Shown here in pieces: positions 42,955-53,400 of a DNA stretch of 64,000 nucleotides (positions are counted from its first letter, which is position 1; the number at the start of each line of letters is the position of its first letter). Source of the stretch: Sphingomonas sp. AP4-R1. GTDB lineage: Bacteria > Pseudomonadota > Alphaproteobacteria > Sphingomonadales > Sphingomonadaceae. The translations under genes and the position numbers were made by a program. The notes under the pieces are model-generated. The model was not told the DNA's origin. It did no database searches and saw only the letters and a list, made by a program, of their open reading frames with translations. The DNA lies in NCBI RefSeq assembly GCF_013113735.1, contig NZ_CP053346.1, positions 3,796,001-3,860,000 on the forward strand, in the 5' to 3' direction.

Positions 42955-43770
42955 ATGTTCATCCGTTCGAACGGCATCGAACTTCATGTGCGGCAAAGAG
43001 GCGCGGGCGTGCCCGCTCTCGTCTTCCTGCATTATTGGGGTGGCTCCTCGCGAACCTGGCATCATGTGATCGAAGCCTTGGAGGCCGACTTCCGAACCAT
43101 CGCCATCGATCAACGTGGGTGGGGGCAATCCGATAAGCCGAACAGCGGCTACGCGCTCGCAGATCTGGCGATGGATGCCATGGGTGTGATCGCGGCGCTG
43201 GGACTGCAACGCTATATCCTCGTCGGTCACTCGATGGGCGGGAAGGTCGCGCAACTGATCGCCTCCCAGAGGCCCGATGGGCTGAAGGGGTTGGTTCTGG
43301 TCGCTCCATCTCCGCCTTCTCCGCTCGGTCTACCAGGGGACGTGCGGCGAGCGATGGTAAGCGCCTATGCGACGCGTGAGAGCATCATCACGACTGTCGA
43401 GCAGGCGCTGGCCCCGGATGGCCTTGGCGCCGGTGATCTTGAGATGGTGATCGCGGACAGCTTGTGCGGTGTTCCGGCGGCGACCGAGGCATGGCCGCTT
43501 GCCACCAGCCAGGAAGACATCGCCACCCTGGTATCGCAGATCGAGAGTCCTACGATCGTCATCTCTGGAGAGAATGACCGCGTCGATCCGCCGGAGATTC
43601 TTCGGCGCGAACTTCTGCCTTGCATTCCGCAGGCACAGCTTCACCTGCTGCTGGGTGTAGGCCATCTCTCGCCGCTGGAAGCGCCGGGCGCAATCGCCAA
43701 TCTTATCCGCACCTTCGCGCGTGCCGTGATGTCCGACCGCACTGCCCCGACATCCGCAACGGGCCGCTGA
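42955..43770 (+). CDS. alpha/beta fold hydrolase
   Basis: A 271-residue hydrolase of the 3-oxoadipate-enol-lactonase-like type. FLHYWGGSSRTWHHVIEAL is the oxyanion-hole region, followed by DQRGWGQSDKP. The nucleophile is S93 in GHSMGGK, the acid lies near ISGENDRVDPPE and the histidine in GVGHLSPLEAP. GAGGAGACG precedes the ATG at 42955. It is the second gene of the cluster after the 42250 hydrolase. Possible perhydrolase or lactonase; not decidable here. Confidence 0.91.
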   Translation: MFIRSNGIELHVRQRGAGVPALVFLHYWGGSSRTWHHVIEALEADFRTIAIDQRGWGQSDKPNSGYALADLAMDAMGVIAALGLQRYILVGHSMGGKVAQLIASQRPDGLKGLVLVAPSPPSPLGLPGDVRRAMVSAYATRESIITTVEQALAPDGLGAGDLEMVIADSLCGVPAATEAWPLATSQEDIATLVSQIESPTIVISGENDRVDPPEILRRELLPCIPQAQLHLLLGVGHLSPLEAPGAIANLIRTFARAVMSDRTAPTSATGR

Positions 43771-43799
43771 GCCGATACACTGAGCGAGGAGTCTATCCG

Positions 43800-44621
43800 A
43801 TGCACGACTATCAAACTCTCCGACTGGAAGCCCAGGGCGCCGTCCTGTTCGTCAGCATCGATGCGCCGCCGATGAACCTGATCGGGCCTGAACTCATCCG
43901 CGATCTTGTCTCGTTGATCGAGGTGCTGGATCGCGGTGAGCCTTACCGTGTCGCGGTCTTCCGTAGCGCCGATCCGGACTTCTTCATCTCGCATGTCGAC
44001 GTCACGAAGGTGAATGCCTATCGGGCGGAAGCGGCAAAGCTGACGGGTGAGGCTTCGATCGCGCTGCTGTTCCGCAGGCTTGCCGAGACGAAGGCAGTCA
44101 CGATCGCCCAGATCGAAGGCCGTGCGCGTGGCGCGGGCAGCGAGTTCGTCCTCAATTGTGATATGCGCTTCGGCGCACGCGGCCGGGCGATACTCGCGCA
44201 GAATGAAGCAGGGTTCGGGTTGATCCCTGGCGGTGGTGGCGCGCAGCATCTTGTCCGCATGCTCGGGCGCGGCCGTGCGCTGGAGATCCTGCTGAGCGCC
44301 GACGATTACGACGCCGATCTGGCCGAGCGTTATGGCTGGCTCAACCGCAGCCTCGACAGGGACGAAATTGCACCGTTCGTCGCGACGCTCGCGCATCGCA
44401 TCGCCCGCATGCCCGCCTCTGGTCACGTCATCGTAAAAGAGCGGGTCAATGCTATCTCGCTCGCGTCTGTCGAGGACTTCCGGCGCGATTCCGATCTGTT
44501 CGGTGAAGGTGTGACCCAGACCACCGCCCAGCGCCGCATTCATGATGCGATCGGACACGGATTCCAGTCGCGTGAGGCGGAAATTGATATGGGGAAACTG
44601 CTCGGAAATCTGCCTGATTGA
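43800..44621 (+). CDS. enoyl-CoA hydratase/isomerase family protein
   Basis: A 273-residue crotonase-fold protein. IDAPPMNLIGPELIRDLVSL is the usual first segment, and the oxyanion-hole region is IEGRARGAGSEFVLNCDMRF. The second signature QNEAGFGLIPGGGGAQHLVR contains the normal Glu position near FGLIPGGGG. It probably acts on a CoA thioester. ATG at 43800 follows GCGAGGAG; in-frame sequence before it belongs to the end of the upstream hydrolase. Last gene of the GlxA-linked cluster. Confidence 0.92.
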   Translation: MHDYQTLRLEAQGAVLFVSIDAPPMNLIGPELIRDLVSLIEVLDRGEPYRVAVFRSADPDFFISHVDVTKVNAYRAEAAKLTGEASIALLFRRLAETKAVTIAQIEGRARGAGSEFVLNCDMRFGARGRAILAQNEAGFGLIPGGGGAQHLVRMLGRGRALEILLSADDYDADLAERYGWLNRSLDRDEIAPFVATLAHRIARMPASGHVIVKERVNAISLASVEDFRRDSDLFGEGVTQTTAQRRIHDAIGHGFQSREAEIDMGKLLGNLPD

Positions 44622-44957
44622 AACCCCTTCAATCCCCGAGCTCGACGCAGCGCAGCTTCCGCGTCGGTGATACGTATCGGATTAACGAATGTCCGATTTC
44701 GGGAAGCCGAGAGAGGTTTTTGAACGTCCACAATTGGTCCTCACCGATGGAGCGGGCAGGGCGGCTTGCGATCAATTACCACGCTCATCTCCCATCCCCC
44801 GAGGCTCGTCCGCCGATCGCGGAACTGGATTTCGACGAATGTTGGCACGGGCCGAGTTGTATGACAAATAATGACCAAGGTGCGTGAACCCCGAAGGCCA
44901 CACCGGATCGTGGACCATCGTGGCGCGCATCGATTCAACGAGCCTGATGGAGAGAAC
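44622..44957. other. intergenic region with repeat
   Basis: No gene is seen. A dispersed repeat copy lies at 44682-44717. The upstream frame before the GH105 ATG is not conserved. Confidence 0.5.
44682..44717 (+). repeat. dispersed intergenic repeat copy
   Basis: TTAACGAATGTCCGATTTCG, then GGAAGCCGAGAGAGG, matching the core seen at 19028. Confidence 0.5.
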
Positions 44958-46112
44958 ATGCTTGTGGACCGACGCTCCCTGATCGTTGCGCTTGCGGCTT
45001 CGGCGGCTGCCCCATCCATCCGGGCGCAAGCACCCGAGACCGTCTTGTCGGGGTGGCCCAAGGGCATGTCGCCGGGCGCAATCGGCAAGCGCGTCGCCGA
45101 ACGTTTCGTCCGCATGCCCCACGGTAATGCGGATGGCGTGCAGCCGACCGGCAGCATCATTTATCCGGAAGGCTGCGCCTGGTACGGCGCGCTGACCTTC
45201 GCGAAGCTCAGCGGTGATACCGACCTGAGCCATCGTTTGGCAGCGCGTTTCGAGCCGCTGTTTTCAACCGAATCCGCCCTGCTGCCCACCGTCCAGCATG
45301 TCGATCCGTCGATGTTCGGGGCTGTCCCGCTGGAGCTGTATATCGAAACACGTGATCCGCGATATCTGGCGATCGGCAAGGCGATCGCCGATCGTCAGTG
45401 GGCCCCGCTGTCGTCCGAGCGCCTTTCAGCGCTCACGCCGGACGAGCGCGCCATCTCCGCAGAGGCCGTAGCCGCCAATCTGAGTCCGCAGACCCGCTTC
45501 TGGGTCGACGATATGTATATGATTACTATCCTGCAGCTGCAGGCGTTCCGCGCGACCGGCGATCCTGTCTATCTCGATCGGGCCGGCCGCGAGGCGGTCG
45601 CCTATCTTGACCGCCTGCAACAGCCCAACGGGCTGTTCTTCCACGCTCCCGACGTGCCCTTCTACTGGGGGCGCGGCAATGGCTGGTTCGCTGTCGGCAT
45701 GGCGGAGCTGCTGCGGACATTGCCGGCCGGCGATGCAAACCGGGCAAAAATCCTCGTGCATTATCGCACGATGATGGCGACGCTGCTCTCCCACCAGGGC
45801 GAGGGAGGAATGTGGCGCCAGTTGATCGACCGGCCGGAATCTTGGCCTGAGAGTTCGGCCACCGCGATGTTCACCTTCGCCATGATTACCGGCGCCAAAT
45901 CAGGCTGGCTTGACGGGCGATATGCCCAGGCCGGGCGCAAGGGCTGGCTGGCTCTGTGCGCCCGGATCAATGCCAATGCCGAGATCCCCGATGTCTGCGA
46001 GGGCACCAACAAAAAGAACGACTATCAATATTATATGGATCGAAAACGAAACACCGGCGATCTCCATGGTCAGGCGCCGATACTCTGGTGCGCAACGGCC
46101 TTGCTGGCCTGA
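44958..46112 (+). CDS. glycoside hydrolase family 105/88-type unsaturated glucuronyl hydrolase, exported
   Basis: A 384-residue enzyme of the unsaturated rhamnogalacturonyl hydrolase type, which removes the 4,5-unsaturated sugar left by pectin or related lyases. The signal peptide is RRSLIVALAASAAAPSIRAQ-like. The (alpha/alpha)6-barrel catalytic aspartates are D184/D185 in FWVDDMYMI. YWGRGNGWFAVGMAELLRTL is the conserved substrate-binding stretch. ATG at 44958 follows GGAGAG; an upstream in-frame start is not conserved. Convergent with the GH5-like gene at 46170. With the GH28 gene at 2894 it suggests pectin use. Confidence 0.92.
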   Translation: MLVDRRSLIVALAASAAAPSIRAQAPETVLSGWPKGMSPGAIGKRVAERFVRMPHGNADGVQPTGSIIYPEGCAWYGALTFAKLSGDTDLSHRLAARFEPLFSTESALLPTVQHVDPSMFGAVPLELYIETRDPRYLAIGKAIADRQWAPLSSERLSALTPDERAISAEAVAANLSPQTRFWVDDMYMITILQLQAFRATGDPVYLDRAGREAVAYLDRLQQPNGLFFHAPDVPFYWGRGNGWFAVGMAELLRTLPAGDANRAKILVHYRTMMATLLSHQGEGGMWRQLIDRPESWPESSATAMFTFAMITGAKSGWLDGRYAQAGRKGWLALCARINANAEIPDVCEGTNKKNDYQYYMDRKRNTGDLHGQAPILWCATALLA

Positions 46113-46169
46113 CGCGGCAGGCGGACAGACCGGCGGGTGGATTGCGTCCCACCAAGCCCCTGTCCCGCC

Positions 46170-47282
46170 TTACCCGCCTCCACGCGAGAGTGTCGTGATC
46201 AGCTTTACTTCGGCCGGGCGATAGGGCGTACCGTCAGTATGCAGAACATCGTGAAACCACAGGGTTGGTTCCTCCAGCACATAAGGTCGTTTCCAGCTGT
46301 CCCACGGCAGGCGCGTCTGCTCCTTGCCATCGACGAAGCCCCAATTGATCATACCGACCTTGTGGGCTTTGCCGATCGGCAGCGATCCGTCGAAGGTCGA
46401 GCCTGCACCGCGCGCCATATATTCGGTGCAAAGGATCGGCCGATCATAGCCCTCCAGCATGGCAATTCGTTTCTCGATCGATTCCGGCCAACCATAATCG
46501 TGGAAGGAAAGGATATCGGACTGGGCCAACTGGACCGCTTCGATCGGCCGGTGCGTGTCGGTCGGTGCCCAGGTCATGCCCGTCCAAAGGCCGCTGGTGA
46601 GGGGCTGGCTTGGATCGACTGACCGCGCCCAGGCGAACACGTGAGGTAGCAACGCGGTCACGAGGTCGGCCTTGTTCTTCGGCTGGCCCCGATATTGTTC
46701 GGCGGGATTGTCGGGTTCGTTCCAAAGATCCCAGCCTAGGATGCGCTCGTCCTTGGCAAAGGCCCCGATCACGCCCTCCACATAGGCCCTCAGCCGGGGG
46801 TGCTGTGCGCTATCCTGCAGGGCCGCAATGCCGGGCGACTGCACCCAGCCCGAATTGTGAACACCCGGAATCGGCGGATGCTGGGGGCCGAGCTTTGGCG
46901 CCGGATCCCAGCAGCTATCGAACAGGACCAGCAGCGGCTTGATATGATGCTTGGCGGCAATGGCCAGAAAGGTGTCGAGACGTGCCTTGAACCCCTCCCG
47001 ATCCTGCGCCCAGAGTTGATCGTGGAGGAACACGCGCATCGTGTTCATGCCCATCTTCTCCGCCCAGCCCAGTTCCAGATCGATCCGGGCGGGATCGAAC
47101 GTGTCAGCTTGCCACATTTCGAGTTGGTTGATGGCAGTCGCCGGCAAGTAATTGGCGCCGACGAGCCAAGGCTGCTTATCGTACCATGCTTGCGCCTGCG
47201 CTGGTACCCATCGATCACGTGCGGCCGCAGGAGAAGTAGCGAGGATCAAGGAAAGGATCGCGATCGAGATTGGCGTCTTCAT
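46170..47282 (-). CDS. glycoside hydrolase family 5-like endo-glycanase, exported
   Basis: A 370-residue clan GH-A glycosidase. The Sec signal is MKTPISIAILSLILATSP and beyond. The acid/base glutamate is E189 in DLWNEPDN; the nucleophile is E287 in ILCTEYMAR. RVFLHDQLW and LFDSCWDPAP resemble beta-mannanase-like and cellulase-like members. ATG at 47282. The stop faces the GH105 stop 57 bases away. The true glycan is not known; mannan or cellulose-type glucan are candidates. Confidence 0.88.
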   Translation of the reverse strand: MKTPISIAILSLILATSPAAARDRWVPAQAQAWYDKQPWLVGANYLPATAINQLEMWQADTFDPARIDLELGWAEKMGMNTMRVFLHDQLWAQDREGFKARLDTFLAIAAKHHIKPLLVLFDSCWDPAPKLGPQHPPIPGVHNSGWVQSPGIAALQDSAQHPRLRAYVEGVIGAFAKDERILGWDLWNEPDNPAEQYRGQPKNKADLVTALLPHVFAWARSVDPSQPLTSGLWTGMTWAPTDTHRPIEAVQLAQSDILSFHDYGWPESIEKRIAMLEGYDRPILCTEYMARGAGSTFDGSLPIGKAHKVGMINWGFVDGKEQTRLPWDSWKRPYVLEEPTLWFHDVLHTDGTPYRPAEVKLITTLSRGGG

Positions 47283-47512
47283 GGCATATTCCCGACGATG
47301 GAGGGCTTTGGCGTGCGCGCGGCTGACCACGCTGAATTTCGAGCGCGCTTGGTGGCGGGTGCACCGCCTTGACCCTTCCGATATCCGCTACCGAATTTAT
47401 GACCGCACGCTACCGAACCTATTCTTGCTAGTCGAGCGAACCAGCGCGGCATGGGTAGTGATGGAAATTTGCGCATCGTTGTACGAGCGCTGGTCGAAAG
47501 GCTAATGTGCGT

Positions 47513-48253
47513 ATGCCGAAGACGAACCGACTTTTTGAGCTGATCGCTATTCTTCGCGCGCGCAGGAGGCCTGTCACAGCTCTCGATCTGGCGGGCGAAC
47601 TGGGTGTCTCGCAGCGGAGCATCTACCGGGACATCGAGACGTTGCGGGGTGTCGGGGCCGCTATCGAGGGCGAAGCGGGCATCGGCTATTGCCTGAGACC
47701 CGGATTCTTCCTCCCGGAGCTCGCATTTTCGGTCGATGAGATGGATGCCCTCATCCTCGGTCTCGGTTGGGTGCAGCAACGCGCTGATCCTGCCCTTGCA
47801 CAATCCAGCGAAAGTGCTTTGGCGAAAGTCCTGTCCGCCAGGAGCAACAGTATCGCGACAGGCGATGACACGCCGGCGCTTGCGGCGGCAGCCTCTGCGT
47901 CCGAGCGTGTGGACCCGCCACAGGGTGCAATGTTGCGGGATGCCATCCGGCGGCAGCGCAAGGTCGAGATCCACTATGAAGATGCTCAGGGCGTACCATC
48001 GGATCGCACCGTTTGGCCGATCGTCATTGTCTATTTCGACGATGTGCGCGTTCTGGCAGCGTGGTGCGAACAAAGATCGGCCTTCCGTCATTTCCGCGTC
48101 GACCGCCTGCAGGTGCGGTCCGTCTCAGAACAGCGCTATCCCGGGCGACGCAGATCGATCATCGCTCACTGGCAGCAGCAGGATCGCGACTGGCGCTCGC
48201 TCCTGACAGTTTCTGACACGCCGGCCGACTACGAGATGGCGCGAGCCCCTTGA
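47513..48253 (+). CDS. WYL-domain transcriptional regulator (YafY-like)
   Basis: A 246-residue regulator. The N-terminal helix-turn-helix is VTALDLAGELGVSQRSIYRD, and the C-terminal WYL-type domain spans about 145-225 (the strand VEIHYEDAQGVPSDRTVWPI). WYL proteins bind nucleic acid or small ligands and often control stress or sugar genes. ATG at 47513; a GTG at 47507 is possible. It is divergent from the GH5 gene, 230 bases away, and precedes the DUF1330-like gene by 28 bases, probably in one transcript. Confidence 0.9.
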   Translation: MPKTNRLFELIAILRARRRPVTALDLAGELGVSQRSIYRDIETLRGVGAAIEGEAGIGYCLRPGFFLPELAFSVDEMDALILGLGWVQQRADPALAQSSESALAKVLSARSNSIATGDDTPALAAAASASERVDPPQGAMLRDAIRRQRKVEIHYEDAQGVPSDRTVWPIVIVYFDDVRVLAAWCEQRSAFRHFRVDRLQVRSVSEQRYPGRRRSIIAHWQQQDRDWRSLLTVSDTPADYEMARAP

Positions 48254-48281
48254 GTTGGGTGCCGGATCGAAGGGAAGATGA

Positions 48282-48653
48282 ATGGTCGCGTTGTCGCTTG
48301 CTGCCCTCGAGGCGTTCCTGACCGAACAGGACGAGACGCCCGTCGTGATGCTGAACCTCATCCGGTTTCAGCCAGACGGCGGTCGCGATCGATATCTGGA
48401 CTATCTGAATATGGCCAAGCCGGTTCTTGCCCGGTTCGGTGCCAGGATCCTGTTCGGCGGCGATGGCCTGGCGGTTCTCACCGAAGGGGCCGGCCAGGGA
48501 TGGGATGCCGTCGCACTCGTCCAGTATCCGCGCCGATCGGCGTTCAAGGACATGATCGCCGACCCGGAATATCAGGTCGCCTTCAAGGTCGGGGTGTCGG
48601 CCGTCGCTGACATCGTGCTGCAGCCCTTGAAGGCCATCGACGGGTTGGTTTGA
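48282..48653 (+). CDS. DUF1330-like small protein
   Basis: A 123-residue protein of the dimeric alpha/beta-barrel type. VVMLNLIRFQPDGGRDRYLD, then YLNMAKPVLARFGARILFGG is the usual first strand and helix; ALVQYPRRSAFKDMIADPEY is the second half. AAGGGAAG precedes the ATG at 48282. It follows the WYL regulator closely. The function of the family is unknown. Confidence 0.82.
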   Translation: MVALSLAALEAFLTEQDETPVVMLNLIRFQPDGGRDRYLDYLNMAKPVLARFGARILFGGDGLAVLTEGAGQGWDAVALVQYPRRSAFKDMIADPEYQVAFKVGVSAVADIVLQPLKAIDGLV

Positions 48654-48896
48654 ATCGGGACGTCTTTTGCAAAGGTCCTGTTCCAAGGAACGTTGCAGCA
48701 ACGCCGCGCGACCGAAAACCGGTCCTCCGGCCCGATGCTTCCGAAAAGTTTTAAATCCGTTCCGGGAGCCAGGAGAACGCATGGACAGCGAGGCCACGTC
48801 TGAGAAAACGTCGAGAAAGCGAGACCCTCAAACGCCTTAGCCGATCGTGCGAGCTGCAACCATTGTGTCAAAGAGCGGCTCTAAGGCGCGTGCGGG
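48654..48896. other. intergenic region before the sigma factor
   Basis: About 240 bases; no gene. A short dyad GTTCC-AA-GGAAC occurs near 48684. It likely holds the promoter of the sigma factor operon. Confidence 0.4.
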
Positions 48897-49406
48897 ATGC
48901 GTATCGACAATTCGGAATGGGGCGCCAATCGCGTCGATCTGCTGCGTTACGTCGGCCGGCGGGTGGACGACCCCGCCGTTCGCGAGGACATCGTCCAGGA
49001 AGCGATCGCGAAGTTCTTCCTGTATCAGGCGAAATCCGGGATCGCGGTCACCAGCGTGAGCGGGCTGCTGCGTCGGATCTCGCTCGATCTCGCGCGGGAT
49101 TATTATCGCCGCCGCCGCCGCTCGCGCGATGTGGAGCTGTCCGACGATCTTCCGTGCCAGGCGGCGAGCGCCCAACAGCAATTGGAGCAGCGCCAGCTGC
49201 TCGAGATCATCGTCGGTGTGGTCAAGGGAATGCCGCGCCTGCGCCGCGAGGTATTCTTTCGCCGTCGGCTGGAACGGCAATCTGCCCGCGAGGTGGCGGA
49301 AGCGCTCGGCATCTCCCCCGGCGCAGTGGATGCGCATATAGCTCGCGCCGTGCTTGATCTGCACCGGACGCTTGAGAAGATCGAGAAACGTGGCGGAACT
49401 CTCTGA
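48897..49406 (+). CDS. ECF sigma factor (FecI-like)
   Basis: A 169-residue sigma factor with regions 2 (DLLRYVGRRVDDPAVREDIV onward) and 4 (LERQSAREVAEALGISPGAV as the -35 recognition helix). Its stop is overlapped by the GTG of a FecR-type anti-sigma gene, and a TonB receptor follows, the classic FecI-FecR-FecA arrangement. The sigma factor would transcribe the receptor when the receptor signals that its ligand has bound. Start ATG at 48897; no good ribosome site is visible. Confidence 0.92.
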   Translation: MRIDNSEWGANRVDLLRYVGRRVDDPAVREDIVQEAIAKFFLYQAKSGIAVTSVSGLLRRISLDLARDYYRRRRRSRDVELSDDLPCQAASAQQQLEQRQLLEIIVGVVKGMPRLRREVFFRRRLERQSAREVAEALGISPGAVDAHIARAVLDLHRTLEKIEKRGGTL

Positions 49407-50355
49407 GGATAACACGGTCGAGTGGCAGGCGGCCCAGTGGGTCGCCCGGCGCATGGGCGACGAGCCGTTCGACAAGGACGACTTCGACCGATGGGTGGCG
49501 GGCGATCCACAGCGGGGGCCGCTGTTCGACACGATGTGGGGGCGCATCGCCGCTCCGCAGGTGGACGAGGCGCTCACGGCCATCGTGCGCCGCCGTCGGT
49601 CGCGGCGCGCGGCGTTGGCGGGCGGCCTCGCCGTCATGGTCGCCGCGGTCGGAGGTTATCAGGCCTGGCCGATGCTCGAGCTATCCCTCACGGTGCCCCG
49701 TACTTATGTGGCGGCGGACCATGCGATCCGCGAGGTCGTTCTCGAGGACGGCACGCGGCTGACGCTGGCCGGCGGCGCCGAAGTCCGTGTCCGCTATGTC
49801 GGCCGTCGCCGGGACGTCGAGCTGACGCGCGGGACCCTGTTCGCCAATGTCGCGCGAAATCCCGACCGGCCTTTCCACATTACCGCCGGTGACGGCGCGA
49901 TCACGGTGCTGGGCACGCGGTTCGAAGTCGCTTCGAAACCGGAAATGCTGCGCGTGACCGTGGAGGAGGGGCATGTCCGGTTTGGCCGCGATCGCTGGTT
50001 CGCCACGCCGATCGAACTGACGGCCAATCAGGCAGCCATCCTGTCCGCGCGGAACCTGCAGCGCACTGTCGATGTGAGTCCCCGACGCGGGGTGGCTCGC
50101 TGGCGCAGCGAATGGGCCGACTATCGGGACGCACCGCTGCAGCAGGTCCTCGATGATCTGGAAAGCGTGTCGCCGCTGCCGATCCGGATCGCCAGCGCGA
50201 AGCTTGCCGGGCTGAAGGTGAGCGGCCGCATCCGGCTGACCGATCCGGACCGTCAGATCGAGAATTTGTCGATCATCCATCACTTCACGGTCCGTCGGCG
50301 TGACGGTGAAATCCTGATTTCCGCCGCCGGGGCGGCGCCGTCGGAAAATATGTGA
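49390..50355 (+). CDS. FecR family anti-sigma/sigma regulator
   Basis: A 321-residue membrane protein with one transmembrane helix near residues 75-95 (AALAGGLAVMVAAVGGYQAW). The N-terminal cytoplasmic part includes WQAAQWVARRMGDEPFDKDD, and the periplasmic FecR domain includes LEDGTRLTLAGGAEVRVRYV and ITVLGTRFEVASKPEMLRVT. A secretin/STN-like C-terminal part (DAPLQQVLDDLESVSPLPIR) follows. The GTG at 49390 overlaps the sigma-factor stop. It would hold or activate the sigma factor at 48897. Confidence 0.91.
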   Translation: MAELSEDNTVEWQAAQWVARRMGDEPFDKDDFDRWVAGDPQRGPLFDTMWGRIAAPQVDEALTAIVRRRRSRRAALAGGLAVMVAAVGGYQAWPMLELSLTVPRTYVAADHAIREVVLEDGTRLTLAGGAEVRVRYVGRRRDVELTRGTLFANVARNPDRPFHITAGDGAITVLGTRFEVASKPEMLRVTVEEGHVRFGRDRWFATPIELTANQAAILSARNLQRTVDVSPRRGVARWRSEWADYRDAPLQQVLDDLESVSPLPIRIASAKLAGLKVSGRIRLTDPDRQIENLSIIHHFTVRRRDGEILISAAGAAPSENM

Positions 50356-50439
50356 GACCGCAAAAAAAGTTCGTAAGATTTCGTCCCCGGCGGCGGCTTT
50401 CCCCCTGACCGTTACCGATCATTAAGGGGGGATCTCACC

Positions 50440-53400
50440 GTGTTCATGTCCAAAAGCCCGCTTCGCGCAAGCGTCGCGGCGCTCGCTCTGGCGCTCGGCA
50501 TCATGCCAGGCGCCGCCCATGCCCAGCCTCGCGCCGGATTGTCCCTGCCGTCCGCAACCCTGTCCGCCTCGCTCGATGCGCTGTCCCGTGCGGCGAATGT
50601 CGAGATCCTGGCTGATCCCGCGTTGCTGCGGGGCAGGCAGGCGCCGGCCGTCCGTGCGGCGGCCGATGCCGAGGCCGCCCTGGCCCAGCTCCTTCATGGC
50701 ACGGGTCTCACCTATCAGAAGCGTGGCGGAACCTTCCTGATCGTCCAGGGACCAAGCCCAGCGCCGTCGGCCACCGGCCCCCGGAGGAAGAGCGAACCGG
50801 CGATGGCCTCACATGCGCCGGAAGAGCCCGCGCTCGCATCTGTCCCGGACGACGAGGTCGTCGTGACGGGCTCCCGCATCGCCCGTCCCGAGCTGGAATC
50901 GGCCATGCCGGTCAGCGTCGTCAACATCGCCCAGGCGGAGCGCTTCGGCCGGACGACGGCCTATGATGCCCTGATGCGCGAACCGAGCGTTGGCGTGGGT
51001 ATCGGCCCGACGAGTTCCTTCGGGCAGAGCTGGGATGCCGGCATATCGACCGTGTCGCTCCGCAATCTGGGCACGAACCGCAGTCTCACGCTCATCGACG
51101 GCATGCGGCGCGTCTCGGGTTCGGCGCAGTCTTCCGCCGTCGACCTCAGCATGATCCCCGGCGGCATGATCGAGCGGATCGAGGTCGTCACGGGCGGCGC
51201 CGCCGCCATCTACGGCGCGGACGCCGTCACCGGCGCGGTCAATGTCATCACCAAGCGCGACTATAAGGGCCTGGAGATATCGGCTCAGAACGGTGTCTCG
51301 ACCTACGGCGACATGCGGCGCCTGACCGTCTCCCTCGTCGGTGGCGGGACGTTCGACGATGGTCGCGGCTCCTTCATCATCGGCGGAACCTACACCAAGA
51401 GCCCGGAGTTGGCGGACGCGGATCGATCCTTCGCCCGCAACTTCTCGATCTACCTCGCCAACCCGAAGAATACCGGCCCGAACGACGGCATTCCGGACCA
51501 GCTCCTGATCCGCAACTATGCCGGCATCTACATCTCGCCGGTGCCGACCTTTTATTATGGCGGCAACTCGTATCTTTATCAGAACGGGTCGCTGGTGAAG
51601 GGCACTTACGACACGCAGTATCTGACCGGCGAGTTCGGTGGCGGGACGGGGGGCACGACCTATCCCAACAACAGCACGCGCGGATACATGATCGCGCAGC
51701 AGCTCGACACCTTCTCCGCTATCTCGCGGTTCAGCTACGATCTGACTGATGCCATCCGCTACACGGGGCGGATCGATTATGGCGAGAGCAAGAGCGTCAA
51801 CCGCGCCGAGACCTACCGCGACGACAGCCGTACCGTCTGGATGAATGGCGCGGGCGGCGCGGTCGCTTATCTGGACAATCCGTATTTGCCGGCAGCGGTC
51901 CGCCAGTTCATGGTGGCGAACGGCCTGACGAAGCTCGGCATCGATCGCGCCTATAGCAATGTGCCGAAGAAGCAGGAAATCCACGAGCGGCAGAGCATCA
52001 ATCTCTACAGCGGGCTCGACGGCGGCATCGCCGGCCGTTTCAAGTGGAATGCCTTCTATCAATATGGCCGATCGCGCGACAATGTTGAGGCCTCCAACTA
52101 CCCCTATCTTTCGCACTGGAAGGCTGCGCGCGACGCGATCGCCGATCCGGCCACCGGCCAGCCCGTCTGTCGCGATGCGGCCGCGCGGGCGGCCGGATGC
52201 ATCCCCTTCGATATCTTCGGCACCGAAACCGTCACGCCGGCGCAACTCGCCTACATCACCGGCGGACGGATGGAGAAGCGCGTCAACACGCAGCGTATCT
52301 ACGGCGCTGGCCTGACCGGCAAGCTCTTCGCCTTGCCCTATGGCGACCTTTCCTTCTCTCTTGGGGGCGAGCATCGCCGGGAGTCGCTGGTCACCCGCGA
52401 TTCCGCCGCCGCCCTCGGCAACGAGCTGATCGGTCCGGGCCAGCTGGACAGCCATCCGGCGCTCGACGCCTCGTTCAGCGTTTCGGAAGTGTATGGTGAG
52501 CTGGTCGCGCCGCTGCTCCGCGATCTGCCATTTGCGCATCGGCTGGAGATCGAGGGCGCCTATCGCTACTCGAACTATAACACGTTCGGCGGCACCGACA
52601 CCTGGAAAGGCGGCGCGACCTGGTCGCCCATCGCGGGGCTGACCTTCCGCGGGGTGCGCTCACGCAGCGTCCGCGCGCCCAATTTCGGCGAGTTGTACAA
52701 TCCGCAGACCGTGTCCGTGACCGGCTCGATCCTCGATCCGTGCGGCCTGGGGCGCTACAGCAATTCGGCGACGCGCGCCGCCAATTGCGCGGCGCTCGGC
52801 ATCAAGACGCCGCTTCCTGGCGTCTATTCGGATGCGCTGACGGTCACCGCGGGCGGCAATCCGGACCTGAAGCCCGAAACGTCGAACAGCCTGACGCTCG
52901 GCGCGGTGCTGCAGCCGCGTTTCCTTCCCGGCTTCAGCATCACGGCCGATTATTGGAACATCGATATCAAGAACGTGATCACCCAATATAGCTATCTGAA
53001 CACGCTCAATCTCTGCGTCGATCTGCCCAGCATCGACAATCCTCTGTGCCGCCAGGTCACGCGTGGGCCCGACGGCAAGGTCACGCAGGTCCGCACCAAT
53101 CAGCTGAACGCATCGCGGATGCGGGCACGCGGTATCGATTTTGGCGCGGATTATCGTCGCAGGATGGGCCCGGGCGAGCTCGGCATCACCTTCAAGGGCA
53201 CCTATCTGCTCGAACGGCTGGTGCAGACCACGCCGGGCATCGCCGCCGGCGATGTGGCCTATGATGGCGGCTATACCGACCCCCGCTTCAAAGGGTTCCT
53301 CACCGTCAGCTACGACGTCGGCAAATTCAGCGCCGCCGTGGACACACGCTTCATCAGCGCTGCGCTTTACTATCCAGACGCGGTGTCGGTCGAATATGTC

